From: Verpa conica
Taxonomy: Eukaryota > Ascomycota > Pezizomycetes > Pezizales > Morchellaceae
Assembly (NCBI GenBank): GCA_033030425.1
Contig: JAUFSD010000008.1
Coordinates: 1,302,001 to 1,366,000 of the forward strand
Reading direction: 5' to 3'
Length of the DNA: 64,000 nt
The position numbers were made by a program, and so were the translations under genes. The notes under the pieces are model-generated. The model was not told the DNA's origin, did no database searches, and saw only the letters and a list, made by a program, of their open reading frames with translations. Positions 26,517 through 38,140 of this stretch are shown here, piece after piece; position 1 is the first letter of the stretch, and each line of letters opens with the position of its first letter.

Positions 26517-27774
26517 TCATCGTGATTCGACACCAGCCATAGCAAGGAGTTCTTGGATGTCGATGTCATTGAAGCCATTAAGTTTTCCGTTTTCCAACTG
26601 CTAATGGTTAGCTGGGAGTTCTCAAGAAAGAAGGGACGAAAGGGAGCTCTACCTGAGCTAGAACTGGCTTCGATTGGTATGAAAGAACGGCAGTGAGGTA
26701 TCCCATCACTGTTCTCTCCTCGAACTTACTCCACGGGTTCTGTTCCGCCAATTTATCGAAGTGGGATTCCAACGAGACTCCAGGAGGTGGAAGAATCTGC
26801 CACAATGTTAGATTTGGGGGGCTATAAAATATAAGGGATCCAAAACATACGTCAACGAGCATCCCATTCTTCATCGCCTCAAATTCCAAGTTGACCTCTC
26901 CAGCCTCTCCTGCAAACAACTCGTTGATCACCACTTCCTCGACATCCTCAGCCAATGGGTCCATTTCCGTAAGGCCCCATGCAAAGCATTCGTTCATCGC
27001 ATCCAAGTCGCTTGCCCCATGACATCTGTAAGCCTCTAGAACAGCCTGCAGCATGAAATTCCCTGCATTCTCCATCCACAAGGTACTGACCTCCGCGAAG
27101 TTCGCAGAGTTCCATGTACTGAGTACCATAAACTCCTTCAACGCGTCTTTGAGCGCCGCGTGGCCCCAGAGTGCACTTTCTGGTGCTGGGAGTGAATAGT
27201 AGCCCATTTGACGCAGCATCTCTTCCTGGTTTCGGTGGAGATGCTCCTCGGGAAAAGGGGTCTCGGAGATACCAAAATCGGACTCATTAGTTACGGAATC
27301 ACCATCTGAGCGGGCAAAGACATTCGGAATGCGGCGACGGGAAAGCCAGGCTTTAGTGCGCGCTGCGCCACCAGTCACACTAGAGGCAAAAGTTGGTGTG
27401 GTTACGTCAAGGCGCCGCAGGAAAAGAGTTGTGAAACGGCATAATCGTAGACGCATGTTGATGTTATCAGGGAGTGTGTTATTTGGGTGCGCGCGGACAA
27501 AGGTTTGGTAAAATGCTTTTCATATCTGTTAGCCCAAAAGGTCCAACAACGGTAACTAGAAATGATATCAAAAAGACTACAAACAATTGACCAATTTCAG
27601 TCCCATCTCAGCAGATTTTGACGCGTCTGCCCATTCCCCCTTCCCTACTTTACCCTCCTGGCGTAGTTTTCGCTCGGAGAGTAATGACTCGATGCAGAAC
27701 CAGCAGAGATAGTCTAGAATCAACTCGTCTACGTGCAACCTGGTAGTAGCGGGCATATCGATAGCGGTAGGCAT
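26517..27774 (-). CDS. Hypothetical protein, 359 aa
   Basis: I do not recognise this protein. Exons 27774-27585, 27515-26851, 26796-26653 and 26597-26517 join into one 359-residue frame; two of the three introns have good GTATGT or GTAGAG donors and CTAAC branch sites, which supports a real gene. The first 63 residues include a hydrophobic helix (HVDELILDYLCWFCIESLL). An arginine-rich segment follows near 84-130 (MRLRLCRF...LFLRRL, AWLSRRRIP). The rest is acidic and helical (AEDVEEVVINELFAGEAGEV) with a short Asn/Asp-rich ending. No signal peptide or known domain is seen. The first intron uses GTTTGT and an AAAAG acceptor and is the least certain junction; translation could instead begin at 27456 if that exon were not used. 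Confidence 0.75.
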
Positions 27775-27848
27775 AATTTAGGTTAAAGTTAATAAAAGAG
27801 TGTGGTGTTTGCAGCGGGGGTGGGTATTTGAGTAAGCGGGGAAATTAG

Positions 27849-28170
27849 GTGTGTGTGTGTGTGTGTGGGGTAGGGGGGATAAAGAGAGTGTGGGTGAGGG
27901 TAAGTGAGTGTAAATGTTTGCTATTGTAAAGAGCGAATCAGAAAGGAGTGAATGAGTGAATGAGTGAATGAGTTTGACAACGATGAAATGAGGGGGGATG
28001 GGGAAGGGGATAAGGAAGGAGATATTGATGGATGATAGGGGGATAAGGAAGGAGATAGGGGGCTAATTAATTATTGATAGGGGGATAAAGGGAGAGAGAG
28101 AGACAAAGAAGAGAGGCAGAGGAGAGACAGAGGGGGACTGTTGTGCAGTGGGGGTGAGAGAGGGGTGGAA
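27849..28170. repeat. Purine-rich simple repeats, GT and GA tracts
   Basis: A GT run (about 27850-27868) is followed by three copies of an 8-mer GAATGAGT near 27948-27973, two imperfect copies of a GATAAGGAAGGAGATA block (about 28008 and 28043), and GA-rich sequence to about 28140. Together they form a strand-biased purine tract upstream of the 359-residue gene. Confidence 0.8.
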
Positions 28171-29917
28171 GGGAGAAAGAATGCCGCAAAAAGAAAACAA
28201 GTCTCTTATGCATGTGTCACCTTTAGTGTCCCAGTGTTTTTCTGCCTCCCCTCATGCGCAGAAATCGCTTAGAGCAAGCCGAGAAGCCAGGAACCAGCAA
28301 ACCATTCAGATTCAGGGGCAAAGTCGACTGCACGGATGCCCTTGCTGCGTTCCGTTGCCGGTACCTGCAGTAAACAAATTTCCCCCTGCGCGAACCGTCA
28401 CCGTGGCGTGCAGTGCGAGTGACAGCTTATGAATGCTACTAGTAAATCCTCACGCTCCTGGCATGGGGAGCCCGAGAGTCCCCCTTTATTGCGTGCTTAC
28501 CACTGCGAGGAGACTCGGTTAGGTAGGGATATCACAGGTAGGCTGTGCAGTGCAGTATTGACTATACTGTGTGCTACACTGTGCAGTGCAGCTGTGGTCC
28601 GGCTATCCAGATCCCGAACCTTTGCGGTTCCTGGTGGCTGGATTCTTTGGCTGCCCCCCGATACACAGCCCATTACCGTCTCCACATTGGCGGGTGTGCG
28701 AAGAAGAAGGGAGGGGGGGCTGTCTCGGGAGACAGTTAATAGTAATAGCAATAACAATAACAAAGGCAAGAGCACACGTAAGAATGCCAAATGCCAAATG
28801 CCAGTCTAGATTCTAGATCTGTCCATTGTAGATCATAACCACCTATCTAACAACACCTCCACGCGGTCTCTTGTGTGTCTCTATGTCTCTATTGAAAGAG
28901 GTTCGTGATGGACTCGCCAATCGCTACTTCGGGCTGCTACATATCCCTCCCCCTTCACAAACAACACCTGGCCATCTCCCGTTCCGCTCTAACTCGTATT
29001 AGGAACGTCGTTCGAACTTACGCAACACACCACCACCGTAATGCCGGGCCGGGGGATCCCACCGCTTAGGGCACATGTCTTTGCATTGGCACCGGTCGTT
29101 TCATGGTGATAACCTTAACAGGTAGAGAATCTTACTCCTCGCCAGTAATACATCAGATCAGCTACTGCTGATCCATGATTCACGATGCTGAAGGTTTCTG
29201 GGCTGGGAAGATACCCATCTAATATGATCAGATCTCGATGCAATGCCCATATACCAGTACGATGTCAGATCAAGACCCGAGCCGGGCCGAAATCGGAAAG
29301 ACACACTAATTGTAACGGCAAATGTATGCATGCCTACATGTGTACGTGGGGGCGTCACCCAGTAATAATGTTGATGAAGCACCTCTGGTATAAACTTGTT
29401 CCTGCATGGCTGCGAAACACGGAATCATGGCATCTGGGGAAGAAACGGATATCGTCGGGTTCTCTTGGGAACGAGGTAACTATGATAGTACCCGTTTTGA
29501 CTATCATACGTCATGTCAGAGGAAAATTTAAGTGTCTTGGTGATACGCAGCCTGCTCAATGTTTCGGTTTATTTTTACAGCTGAGGCGTTTCGAAACGTC
29601 GTCCGAGAGCAGCGGGATTCGGAGAATATGGTACACGGACATTATGTTTCCGCCTCCCTTCCGCCAGAACGGTCCGAACCCTCAACAACTTCCGTGACGA
29701 CTATACAGTCAGGAGACCTATCCTGGCCTAAAAAAGAAAGGACTTGGCAGATCTAAGGGACTGTGTTTGCCCGCCACCGCCGTCGTTCTACTCGGCATGT
29801 CCGCCGGACCCCCATACCCTCGGCAATCCACAACAAACCGATATTTCCCTGGGGACCCGTGAGTCTTGAGGTCAAGTTCTGAGTCGTGTTTTACAGGATC
29901 GTCGATAATATATACTC

Positions 29918-30374
29918 GTCCTCCAGGAAAAGAACCAGAAAACAGGGGGTACGCACAAAGGTGTCTCGGAAGTTCAAATCCACCTAGTAGCCCCAAATAA
30001 GGCAAACAACAAGCTACTGTTCCTACTCTTATAATGACTCAAGCTCCCGCTACCAGAAATGGTATATTATTGAGTAAATCGTGTCAAAATACGTGCTTCC
30101 GCTACTTAAATACCCCCCAGGTCGTGCCTGTGCGTACCCCCAGTGTGTTTTCTGGTTCTTTTCCTGGAGGACAAGTACAGCCCACCAAGACATTTCCTAT
30201 GCAGGCTTATGCAGACCCGGAGTTCAACACTCGGAGTAGCAGAGCTTTCACCAATGTCTCGGAATTCTAGACCAAGCCGCAAAACAGAGAGACCCCCGGA
30301 GTTTCGGGGCATTGAACATTCTTTGGATCCGGTGCCCGGGAGTACATGTCCACCAGGAACCAACCAGAGCACAG
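29918..30374. repeat. Three related copies of a short inverted repeat
   Basis: The segment 29918-29961 (GTCCTCCAGGAAAAGAACCA...) is the reverse complement of 30129-30172, differing mainly by a 4-nt insertion after the C run. A weaker third copy in the first orientation lies at 30348-30374 (GTCCACCAGGAACCAACCAG). The arms are about 44 nt and the spacers about 170 nt. This could be a hairpin-forming remnant of a mobile element. Confidence 0.75.
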
Positions 30375-32509
30375 TATAAGGATACCTCCGGGGAGTACTA
30401 TAGCGCTCCGAACCTCAGTGATACTCTTAGATCAATTGTGAATACTTGCTCCGAAGGTACGCCCAATGGGGATAGACGATAAAGTTTCTCTCAGGCAGAT
30501 ATCGTAGCTCTGGGTCCGTGTCTTTGCCCTATTCTATGCATGTTGATTGTCAATCAGAAATACCCCCCCCTTCCTCCGGAAGCAGAGTAGAAGTCTGAGT
30601 TTTGTTTTTGCAGGACTCTCCCTACTGTGGTACCATACAGCTGGTAGATTAAGCTGTGCAGGTCAAGCTTCTTGATGGTCATGTGAGCACTTCTGGTGAT
30701 ATTATATGGACCAATTATAGGCTAGACGGGAAGGACTTGCATAACCAAGACCTAAACTAGTAACAAGATTGTTTAGCCCCAAATCTAAGCTTTTACAAGG
30801 CACCATTTTCGGGAGTCTTGAAAGGGGGTAGGCTTCTACTCATTGATTCCCATCATCACCACTGCCACTTGCATCAGGGTACTATTGGTAGCAACCCTTA
30901 GGGCATATTCATACTCTAAATTCCTCAATCCTATAAGTAGCACTTTCAATAACCAAATTAAATTGAAGACCTGTTTCTTTTATTAAGTTTCTGCAAGATG
31001 CTGATCTCAGGCCCGGCTCGGGAGAAGAACCACTAGTATACTGACCTGGTAATACACTACACCTCCAAGACCTAGCCACGGTTAAAATAAAGGCTACCCC
31101 GAGTTAATCTCTCTTTGACCAAAATCTTCAAAGGGCCGTTACGGAAAGGTCCTTGCCACGTAAGATAAGCCTAGAATTGGCCCAAGCGCTACATGGGCCT
31201 CTATCTATAAGACAGATTCGAGGTGGAAGTTACCGAATTTTGGGTCTTTTATAAGACTTACATGACCTGGTATAGCGGGGAGAGTGATCTTTCTAGACGA
31301 AACACCAAGGTAAAGGTGATCTATAGCCGATCACTACTATAATGCTTTTATCCATGCTATAATACTCTTTTATTGCTCTGCCAAGCTTGTGTTGCTTTTT
31401 TTTCTTTCTTTTCACGAGATTCTATGGCCCTTCGGTAGTAGGTTTACACATAGTCGACTACTACACACAAGGAAATCTTTAGAGGTAGAGCCTCCCTAAA
31501 AAGAGACAGGAAATAGTAACTACTATAATATATTTTATAAGGTATAACTACAAATAGAATGGAAATGTAGATGAGCATCAATAAAATAAATTCATATAGC
31601 CACAAATGTGTAGATAGCGGTATCTACCACTAAAAAAATGTATTCACTGTAAGATTTCCAAGTGATGGCTGTAATAATATTGACTTGTATTTTAGGCCTA
31701 CGATATACGAATACACAGAGGGACTGGTATAGGAGAAATATAGAGATAAGCCGGGTTTTTAGAGAAGTCTGTAATGTAGCTGGTTTAACTATCAACTTTA
31801 CAGAATACAATATCTATACTATACCTCTCTGATGCTGTACTGTGGCTATATCTGCCGCGTGACGGACCTAGTTCGACTGAGTAAAATTAAGCACAAGTAA
31901 ACATGTATAATAATATCTATTGATATCCATGAAAGTAGTAGATAGGTTTATTTTTTCTAACTACTACTTAAATTACTTATAAATCTGCCATCGCACCATA
32001 CCAATTACAGTCACAAACCATCACTCGACCATATCACCGTTAGGGCTAGGGTTACCAAATCTCTTATACATATGCACGCCACTTATACTGCCATTACCGG
32101 ATGCGCAAACTGTATAGGTATGTCTTTGTACTATTTATACCCCCGTCTTCTTCAGCAAAGACGAAACACGCTGTATCGCGGGAGGGGAGTAACAACCATC
32201 ACTCGTCCAATCCAAACCAACCAACCAAATCATTATTCCTAGATCCCCGTCAGAAAAAAGAACCTTTCTAACCGCCCAAGCACGTAATCCTTCTAGAAAG
32301 AAAAAACCCCCCCCCACCGTTAGGAGAAGGCAGAGGAGGAGGGGAGGGGGGTTGCGCAGTCCACACGCGCGCGGTTCTTCCTTACACGTGACTTTCAGCC
32401 TCAATTCTATGCGCCAAGAAATAAAAACGAAAAAGACTTTGTCTCAGAGTTCTATTTTTTTTCCCTTTACTCTCTTGTTCCCTTCCCCCCCACCAACAGT
32501 TACATCACA

Positions 32510-33186
32510 ATGGGGCGAACAAAGCGGAAAGATGATAAAGGTGGCGAGAAAGGTCATAAGCGGAAGAGGAGGAAGAAGGCAAGGACTGATGGTAAGCTGG
32601 TTTTCCTTTCCTTTCTTTTTTGGGCTCGGTTAATGTGGGGTAGTGTCTAGTGATAGTGACAGCAGCAGCGAGGATGAGGTCCAGGTCCCGAAGAAGGGCG
32701 ATGTCTTGATGGAGGTTTGTGATTCTTTTTGAGGGTACTGGATTGGTGGGGCTTATGGGACGTAGGACACTCTAGAATTATCTACTACGCATGCAGTGGT
32801 AGAGGATGACGTTGGTGGAGACAGCGATCACGAAGTGGCCGACGAAAGTGTAACCGGAGGATTCACAGAGAAGGTTTATTTGCCTATATGAGGATATTAC
32901 CAATTCGATAATGATATAATAATACAAGAAGCTAAAAAAAAACCCAATCCAGGGCGGTCGAATTCCTTCTCCTCTCAGAGATCTCCACGATCCACAGGCC
33001 GACGCCAAGTTTGAGGAATATTACATGCGGCTGATCACTGAAGAGTTCGGCGATAACTTGAACAGTGTCAGAGAAGCGAAGGATTTCGGGGATAGGAGCT
33101 TGCCAATGTTGGTTCGGGCGTTGAAGCAAGGCATCAACATCTTTGATGCTAGTGAGAAGCGGGCGGTCTTAAGGGAGGCGACTTAG
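32510..33186 (+). CDS. RSA3: Ribosome assembly protein Rsa3
   Basis: Rsa3 is a nucleolar factor needed for early 60S assembly together with Dbp6-type helicases (family knowledge). Exons 32510-32591, 32644-32714, 32805-32873 and 32998-33186 give 136 residues. The N-terminus is a dense Lys/Arg nuclear-signal stretch (HKRKRRKKARTD), followed by an acidic Ser-rich region (SSDSDSSSEDE). The conserved C-terminal domain runs from about 75 to the end (FEEYYMRLITEEF, LPMLVRALKQGI, FDASEKRAVL). The first acceptor must be GGGGTAG at 32643 rather than the CTAG seven bases later, because only the former keeps the frame. The second intron allows two donor/acceptor pairs that differ by a few residues. It converges with the small coiled-coil gene, 196 nt away. 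Confidence 0.88.
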
Positions 33187-33382
33187 TGCGGGGGGGGGGG
33201 GGGTTTCTCAGAAAAAAAGCAGACCGTTTCTGGTTTGGGCGTGTAGGAATGAGATGAGCGGACGAATAAATTCATAGTAATAAAAATACCCAACAGTACC
33301 CTGCTCCTTTAAATAGTCTTATTATGCGTTGGTACTTTTTAAATCTGGATAAGTATATCGGGATATGACGTATGGTGTAATC

Positions 33383-33926
33383 CTATGATGCTCGCAAAGG
33401 GTTTGTACTAGATGTTACTTTTTCCCGGGGGTCCTTGAGTTTTCCATTCTCCACGTAATCTGCTGCATGGAATATCTTGACGTGCTCTGGTTCTTTCCAC
33501 ATTGCCGTCGGTTTGCTATCACCCAGAGCCCGTTCCTCACGACGCAGAGCTAGTTCTGTACGTTCGACTTTCGTAGTCATCTGTCTGATGTTTTCATTTA
33601 CTCGTAATATCAGGCCCTACAACAAAGATATAAATAAGATGGCCCCTGGTCAGTAACTATAATAAGCTAGACAAGGGTAAGAATCTTGGTGCATACCTCA
33701 AGGAGGTCGATCTGTCGGTATACGCTGTTCAACTCAGTAGCTATAGGTATGAGTTGTGCTGCCGCTGGTTCAATCACATTCGATATCTGACTCTGAGCCT
33801 ATCCACCATACCCACTCTGATAAGCTCCTCTCACCCTCTCCTAGGGAAAAGGACAAATAATAAAATAAAATAAAAAAAGAGACTAGTAATACAAACATCT
33901 TGAAGGATATCTTTTTGATTTGACAT
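33383..33926 (-). CDS. Small coiled-coil protein, possibly a BLOC-1 subunit (Cnl1/BLOC1S4-like)
   Basis: Exons 33926-33897, 33792-33697 and 33616-33383 give 119 residues with phase-0 introns throughout. The first 70 residues are heptad-like and predicted helical (IPIATELNSVYRQIDLLEGLILRV, then MTTKVERTELALRREER). The last 45 residues are polar and less ordered. Length, coiled-coil content and the QIDxLE...VxxxERxE pattern recall BLOC1S4/Cnl1 proteins, which act on endosomes, but the match is weak and I infer it only from pattern. It could equally be another small coiled-coil adaptor or a kinetochore protein. The in-frame joining of three short exons with good splice sites argues that the gene is real. 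Confidence 0.65.
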
Positions 33927-35149
33927 TGAAACGTTGCACTCATCCCTTAGACGGGTTATGTTGGACGACTATAACGATTGTCAGTAGTTGCCGATAACGT
34001 CAGTCCCAAAATGTCTCAGAACGCAACACAGGCTCTCTTACCAGCGGCGCGAAGAGAGAGGACCGGAGATACCCGGCTATCTCTACGGCAACCTCAGGCG
34101 GGAGGCTCACTGCCTCAAAGTGACGGGGTGGAGGGGTGTTCGGCATCGTGGATTAATGCGGGGTGGTAATGTAATGGTTAAAATAGCCCGGAAGCAACGG
34201 AGGATTGTACTAGTAGAGGATGTCTGTTGGATCTAGAGAGACATGAGGGGAGAAGAAGTGTAGAGCTGGGGCATCTATTGGGGGGTCCTCCCAATTGTAA
34301 CAGTGCTGGGCGGGTGTATGGCCAGTGCTTTCATCGGAGGGAGATGAGATGAGATGGACTCTATTTTCGCGAGACAGTTGGCAATTCGTTTGGCACAAAG
34401 ACATGTGGGTTAGGGTTGCTGTCTCCGTGCAAGGGCTCTAGGGATTTCACGGGTGGGGGATAAACATCCTTGCCTGTAACATCGACGGGTGCTTAGCACA
34501 TGAAACTGAAAAGGGATAACACAAGCAGTTATCGTTTACCCAGTGCCCTTGTACATACCGTCTGAAGCAAGTGTTCAGGTTGTACAAGTTCCCCCCATTC
34601 CAAATACTGGATTGTGCCGCTCCTTCCATGTAACGAGACTATGCAGGTCCGCAACACGCTTGGAACCTATTGTAAAACTTAAGTATAACTGGTCCCTACG
34701 GAAAACCAATATCCAACATACTAAGGCTATACAACTTGCTACCACCCTCTGGCCCCCGGGTGGCTGGACATGACAAATGGGTGATTTCATACTATAATTT
34801 TAGCTGTTTATACCTACAGGGTAGTTTACCCTAACTACTAAAAATCTCCATTGACTTGCAACTAGAGGTTCGAAACACACCAAATAAAAAACCCTCTCCA
34901 TCAAGAGGGTATTGGGAAGAGTGAAAAAAAATAATAGGAAAATAAAGAAATAGACAAAAAAATATTACAATAAATGGTTCGTTTCACACTAAATAAAACA
35001 AAAGCGCCCGTCTAGTCCTAAAGTAATGGTCGTTTTATAACCACTCTCTAGGTATATCATAGAATCAACTATGCCATCCTGCCATCATATTATTTCCAGC
35101 CTTGAAAAGGATCTGATGGTTGTGAAATGTTTTAGGCACTGAGATTATA
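33927..35149. other. Intergenic region
   Basis: This 1223-nt gap separates two minus-strand genes. The part from 34.8 to 35.1 kb is AT-rich, as expected of a 3' untranslated region. No gene, RNA or repeat was recognised. Confidence 0.55.
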
Positions 35150-36543
35150 CTACTGACGACGCCCCCTGCCACGTCCACCACGTCCACCACGTCTACGACC
35201 GCCCTACTGTTCAGTTAGTACGGGTTGAACTCAATTGGATATGGTAAGATTCATACCTGGTTACCGCCATTGTTACCGCCATTGTTACCATCGTTGTTAC
35301 CATCATTGTTACCACCATTGTTACCGCCATTGTTACCGCCATTGTTATCACCATTTCCACCATCGACCGGATCAGGATTAGCAGGGGCATCAGCGTCGCC
35401 ATTATTGTTACCACCATCGCCGCCGTTATTGTTACCACCATCGCCGCCGTTATTGTTATTTCCACCATTGTTACCGCCATTGTTATTGCCTTGACCAACA
35501 GTGAATTTTGTGCAATCGTCCTGGGCGCCACGTTGGGCAATTGGCATGAGGACAGGTTGATGGTTGGAAGCGCTGCTCATAGTGCAAACACGGTAGAAGC
35601 CAGCTGGAAGACCACCAGCAACATCTGCAGACAAGAGTCCATTCCCGTTACCGGCATCATTAATACCTTTGAAGAACTCAAACACACCAGCGTCGGGACT
35701 ACTCAGGAGTCAGTAAAGATAGACGATAAAAAAAGCTTGCAAGAAGTAACATACGCATTATCAGGTGTAAGACTGCCGCCCAAGTTCTGAACAGTGACAT
35801 GGGTGTGCCCAACAATCTTACCACCCTGGAGTGTCTGGGGAGCAGCGTAGTAGGTATTCAGAGGGTTGGTAAAAGAACCGGCTTGGAGGTTTGCAACCTG
35901 GACTTGGATAGTGAAATCGGTGTTTGCAGCGATATCCTGGCCTGGTTGAGGGTTGACAATGATTGAAGATACCATGTTCTGAGTTGACGGAATATCACCC
36001 ATGACTAATAGATTATGAGGTTAGAAAAGTTATATTTTGTGATTCGGAGCACCAAGCGTACCAATTCCATTGCAAGATCCACTCTGTACTTGCAAACCGT
36101 TGGTAAGTGTCTTCCCAGTACAGAAATTAATGAAATTGGCAGTATCCGTGAGTGAATCGGCCTGTGCGGGATCGTCTCCTTGCTCTTGACCAGTCAGCGC
36201 CGAATTTGACTGAACATTATCCGGGTTAAGCGCAAGGTCTGCATTGCCGTTATTGTTGTTATTGTCATTATTGTTGTCATTGTTATTGTTGTCATTGTTA
36301 TTGTTGTTATTGCCATTATTATTCTGGTTATTCTGGTTGTTCTGATTATTGTTCCCATCGTTATTATTGTTATTATTGTTCTGGCTTTGGTTAGGGATAT
36401 ATCACGGTGATCAGAAAAATTTGGGTAGCTACCTGTCTTCGGTCAAGTGCCCCTCGTACGTGGACATTTGATGAATAAGCACTGGCAACTGAAACAATTC
36501 CCATAGATGCCAGAAGAAGGGCAGAAAAATTAGGGACGATCAT
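35150..36543 (-). CDS. Secreted Asn/Gly-rich protein of the fungal 'ribosomal protein s17-like' family
   Basis: This belongs to a fungal secreted family often mislabelled ribosomal protein s17; its function is unknown to me. Exons 36543-36433, 36380-36062, 36004-35755, 35698-35257 and 35203-35150 give 391 residues. A signal peptide is clear (residues 1-22, ending VASA), followed by a dibasic LDRRQ that would suit Kex2 cleavage. An Asn-dominated linker of about 50 residues follows. The conserved domain has FINFC, MGDIPSTQNM, AGSFTNPLNTYYAAPQ, IVGHTHV, FEFFKGINDAG and LPAGFYRVC. The C-terminus is unusual: about 75 residues of Asn/Gly/Asp repeats built on GGNN, then an RGG-like basic tail (GGRRRGGRGGRGRG). 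The last acceptor must be CAGTAG, since splicing three bases earlier would give an immediate stop. Confidence 0.88.
35262..35500. repeat. Coding repeat for Asn/Gly-rich tail
   Basis: Imperfect tandem 9- and 12-nt units (on the plus strand ACCGCCATTGTT and variants) encode GGNN-type peptide repeats in the secreted protein. The mirrored strand gives a spurious Leu/Pro-rich frame. Confidence 0.85.
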
Positions 36544-38140
36544 GATTGAAGCTTGGCGTGGAAAACTGAGGGGAAAGGCAAAGAACGAAATTTTTTTGAA
36601 CAATAAAGCTGTAAGAGGAAAGACAACAATGAAGAGAATACGATCAACGTAATCTCGACCGGCGAGCAACTGTAAGTGAAGAAAGAAGGAAGAAAAAAGA
36701 AAGAAACCCCCTTTCGACGATGTAGACAGATACAGTGTGGTGAAGGTGAGAAGTGGAGTGAGGTTCTACGAAGGAAACCCAGGTGGTCTTTAAGCACCAA
36801 GAAAAATTGGCGATGGGTGTACACTTTGGCGCTTTCCTGGGTTTGATCTTGGACAAATTTCTGTCTGCAATGTGGTGAGGTTGAAACTGTCTATCATGAC
36901 CACAACGTATCGGGTCTGTTTCGCCATAACCCTGCACAAGAAAGTCTCCATGCGCGGATGAGCGACACTTAGCGACACGGATGACTGGTTGGGTGTTGGC
37001 TCGGACCAAGTGGATCAAAGATCTGTAAGCCTTTGCTGTGGCTCTCGAAGGCGTTGGAGCTTCCTCTACCAGTCAGAAAAGGCAACTTAACCTTACCAAG
37101 GTGCATAGCCGCGCTCTCTCCCAAAGTCTGCTACTGTTCGCCTAGCTGGGTAACAAGCTGCGGTGGTTACAGGTTGGGGTTTCATCCTGACACTTAATCC
37201 TTGTAAGCAGCACGCAATTGGAAGGCTACAACAACGCCTGCACAACTCAAGGGGCAGGGGAGTTCAACGTCCCTCACACGGGAAGTACATACCATAAACT
37301 TTAATTCCTTTGCTTCACCTTCTAACTTTTAACCATGTTCTTACTCTAGGACGCCACCCTGTGACCGCTTGTGGCAACTCGTGGAAGTAATGGCTAATAA
37401 CTCTTAGTATCCCTTTCTTCTTACCCCTCGATGTCTCTTCTAAGGTCGTTATAAACCCCTATTGAACCCCAACATCAGCGGCCTGTGAGCCGCATGGAAT
37501 TTGAAAGGGCAGGACATGCGCGAAGTACTGGGATAAAAAAGTGCTAGTTCTAACAATATCTGTCACGTTGGTTCGTATTCTCATGGGACAGTATGCCTAG
37601 CCGGCCAGCTCCCGTTTCGTAGCACAGCCATCCAGTTACCATTTTCAATATCTGTATTTCCAACTGTGTTGACTTGCTTAAGTGATTCCAGATTCCAGAC
37701 CAACTCATCAATTATTAAGAATCTCTCGGACATGTAGCTACTGTCGTAAGACAAGAGCTTGTTCTTAGCCAAGCCCCCTTTTTTTTTTGTAGTGATGATT
37801 AGAGAAACGATGTGGAATCTATGACATATCCGAAACATGGCTGGCGTTTCGAGGAGAAATACTTCATCGCAGCCGTTCTTCCGTTGTCAGTACATATTTC
37901 ATGAGAGCTGATTTGCCGTAGAGAGTCTCAGTCATGGGAGATATCTCCAGGTAGTAATTATTCAGGTCCCAAAATAAAGAAAGACAAACAGTGTATTCGA
38001 GGAGAAATTATGAGAAAGAAAAAGGTATTCCAAATCTTTATCGGAGAAATCCGCTTGGCCATATTTGGCTTAGCGTTTAATATAACCTTAATTTAAACCT
38101 TATTAGAGCCTCAACACTATTTCTTAGTACCATCAAGGTA
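36544..38140. other. Intergenic region
   Basis: This 1597-nt gap holds the promoter and leader of the secreted-protein gene and the 3' side of CHL1. A pyrimidine-rich stretch on the minus strand (36.65-36.72 kb) lies just upstream of the secreted-protein ATG. No other gene was seen. Confidence 0.55.

Larger units (their letters stand above)
27775..32509. other. Long gene-free region with simple repeats
   Basis: This 4735-nt region is the largest stretch without a supported gene. It starts with purine-rich simple repeats (27.84-28.17 kb), includes a cluster of related inverted repeats near 29.9-30.4 kb and becomes AT-rich from 30.8 to 32.1 kb. Open frames are short, overlap each other in several frames and show no domain. 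It may hold decayed transposon sequence, but I see no ends or target duplications. Confidence 0.5.

Noticed and set aside
29185..29697. 170-codon open frame on the plus strand
   Set aside because: No domain, no splice partners, overlapping open frames on the other strand, and composition like the surrounding gene-free DNA.
32510..32714. Frameshift between RSA3 exons 1 and 2
   Set aside because: The nearest CTAG acceptor breaks the frame, but the GGGGTAG acceptor seven bases earlier keeps it and yields the expected Ser/Asp-rich stretch.
35225..35494. Leu/Pro-repeat protein on the plus strand
   Set aside because: It is the mirror of the Asn/Gly coding repeat in the secreted protein; the minus strand carries the conserved domain and introns.
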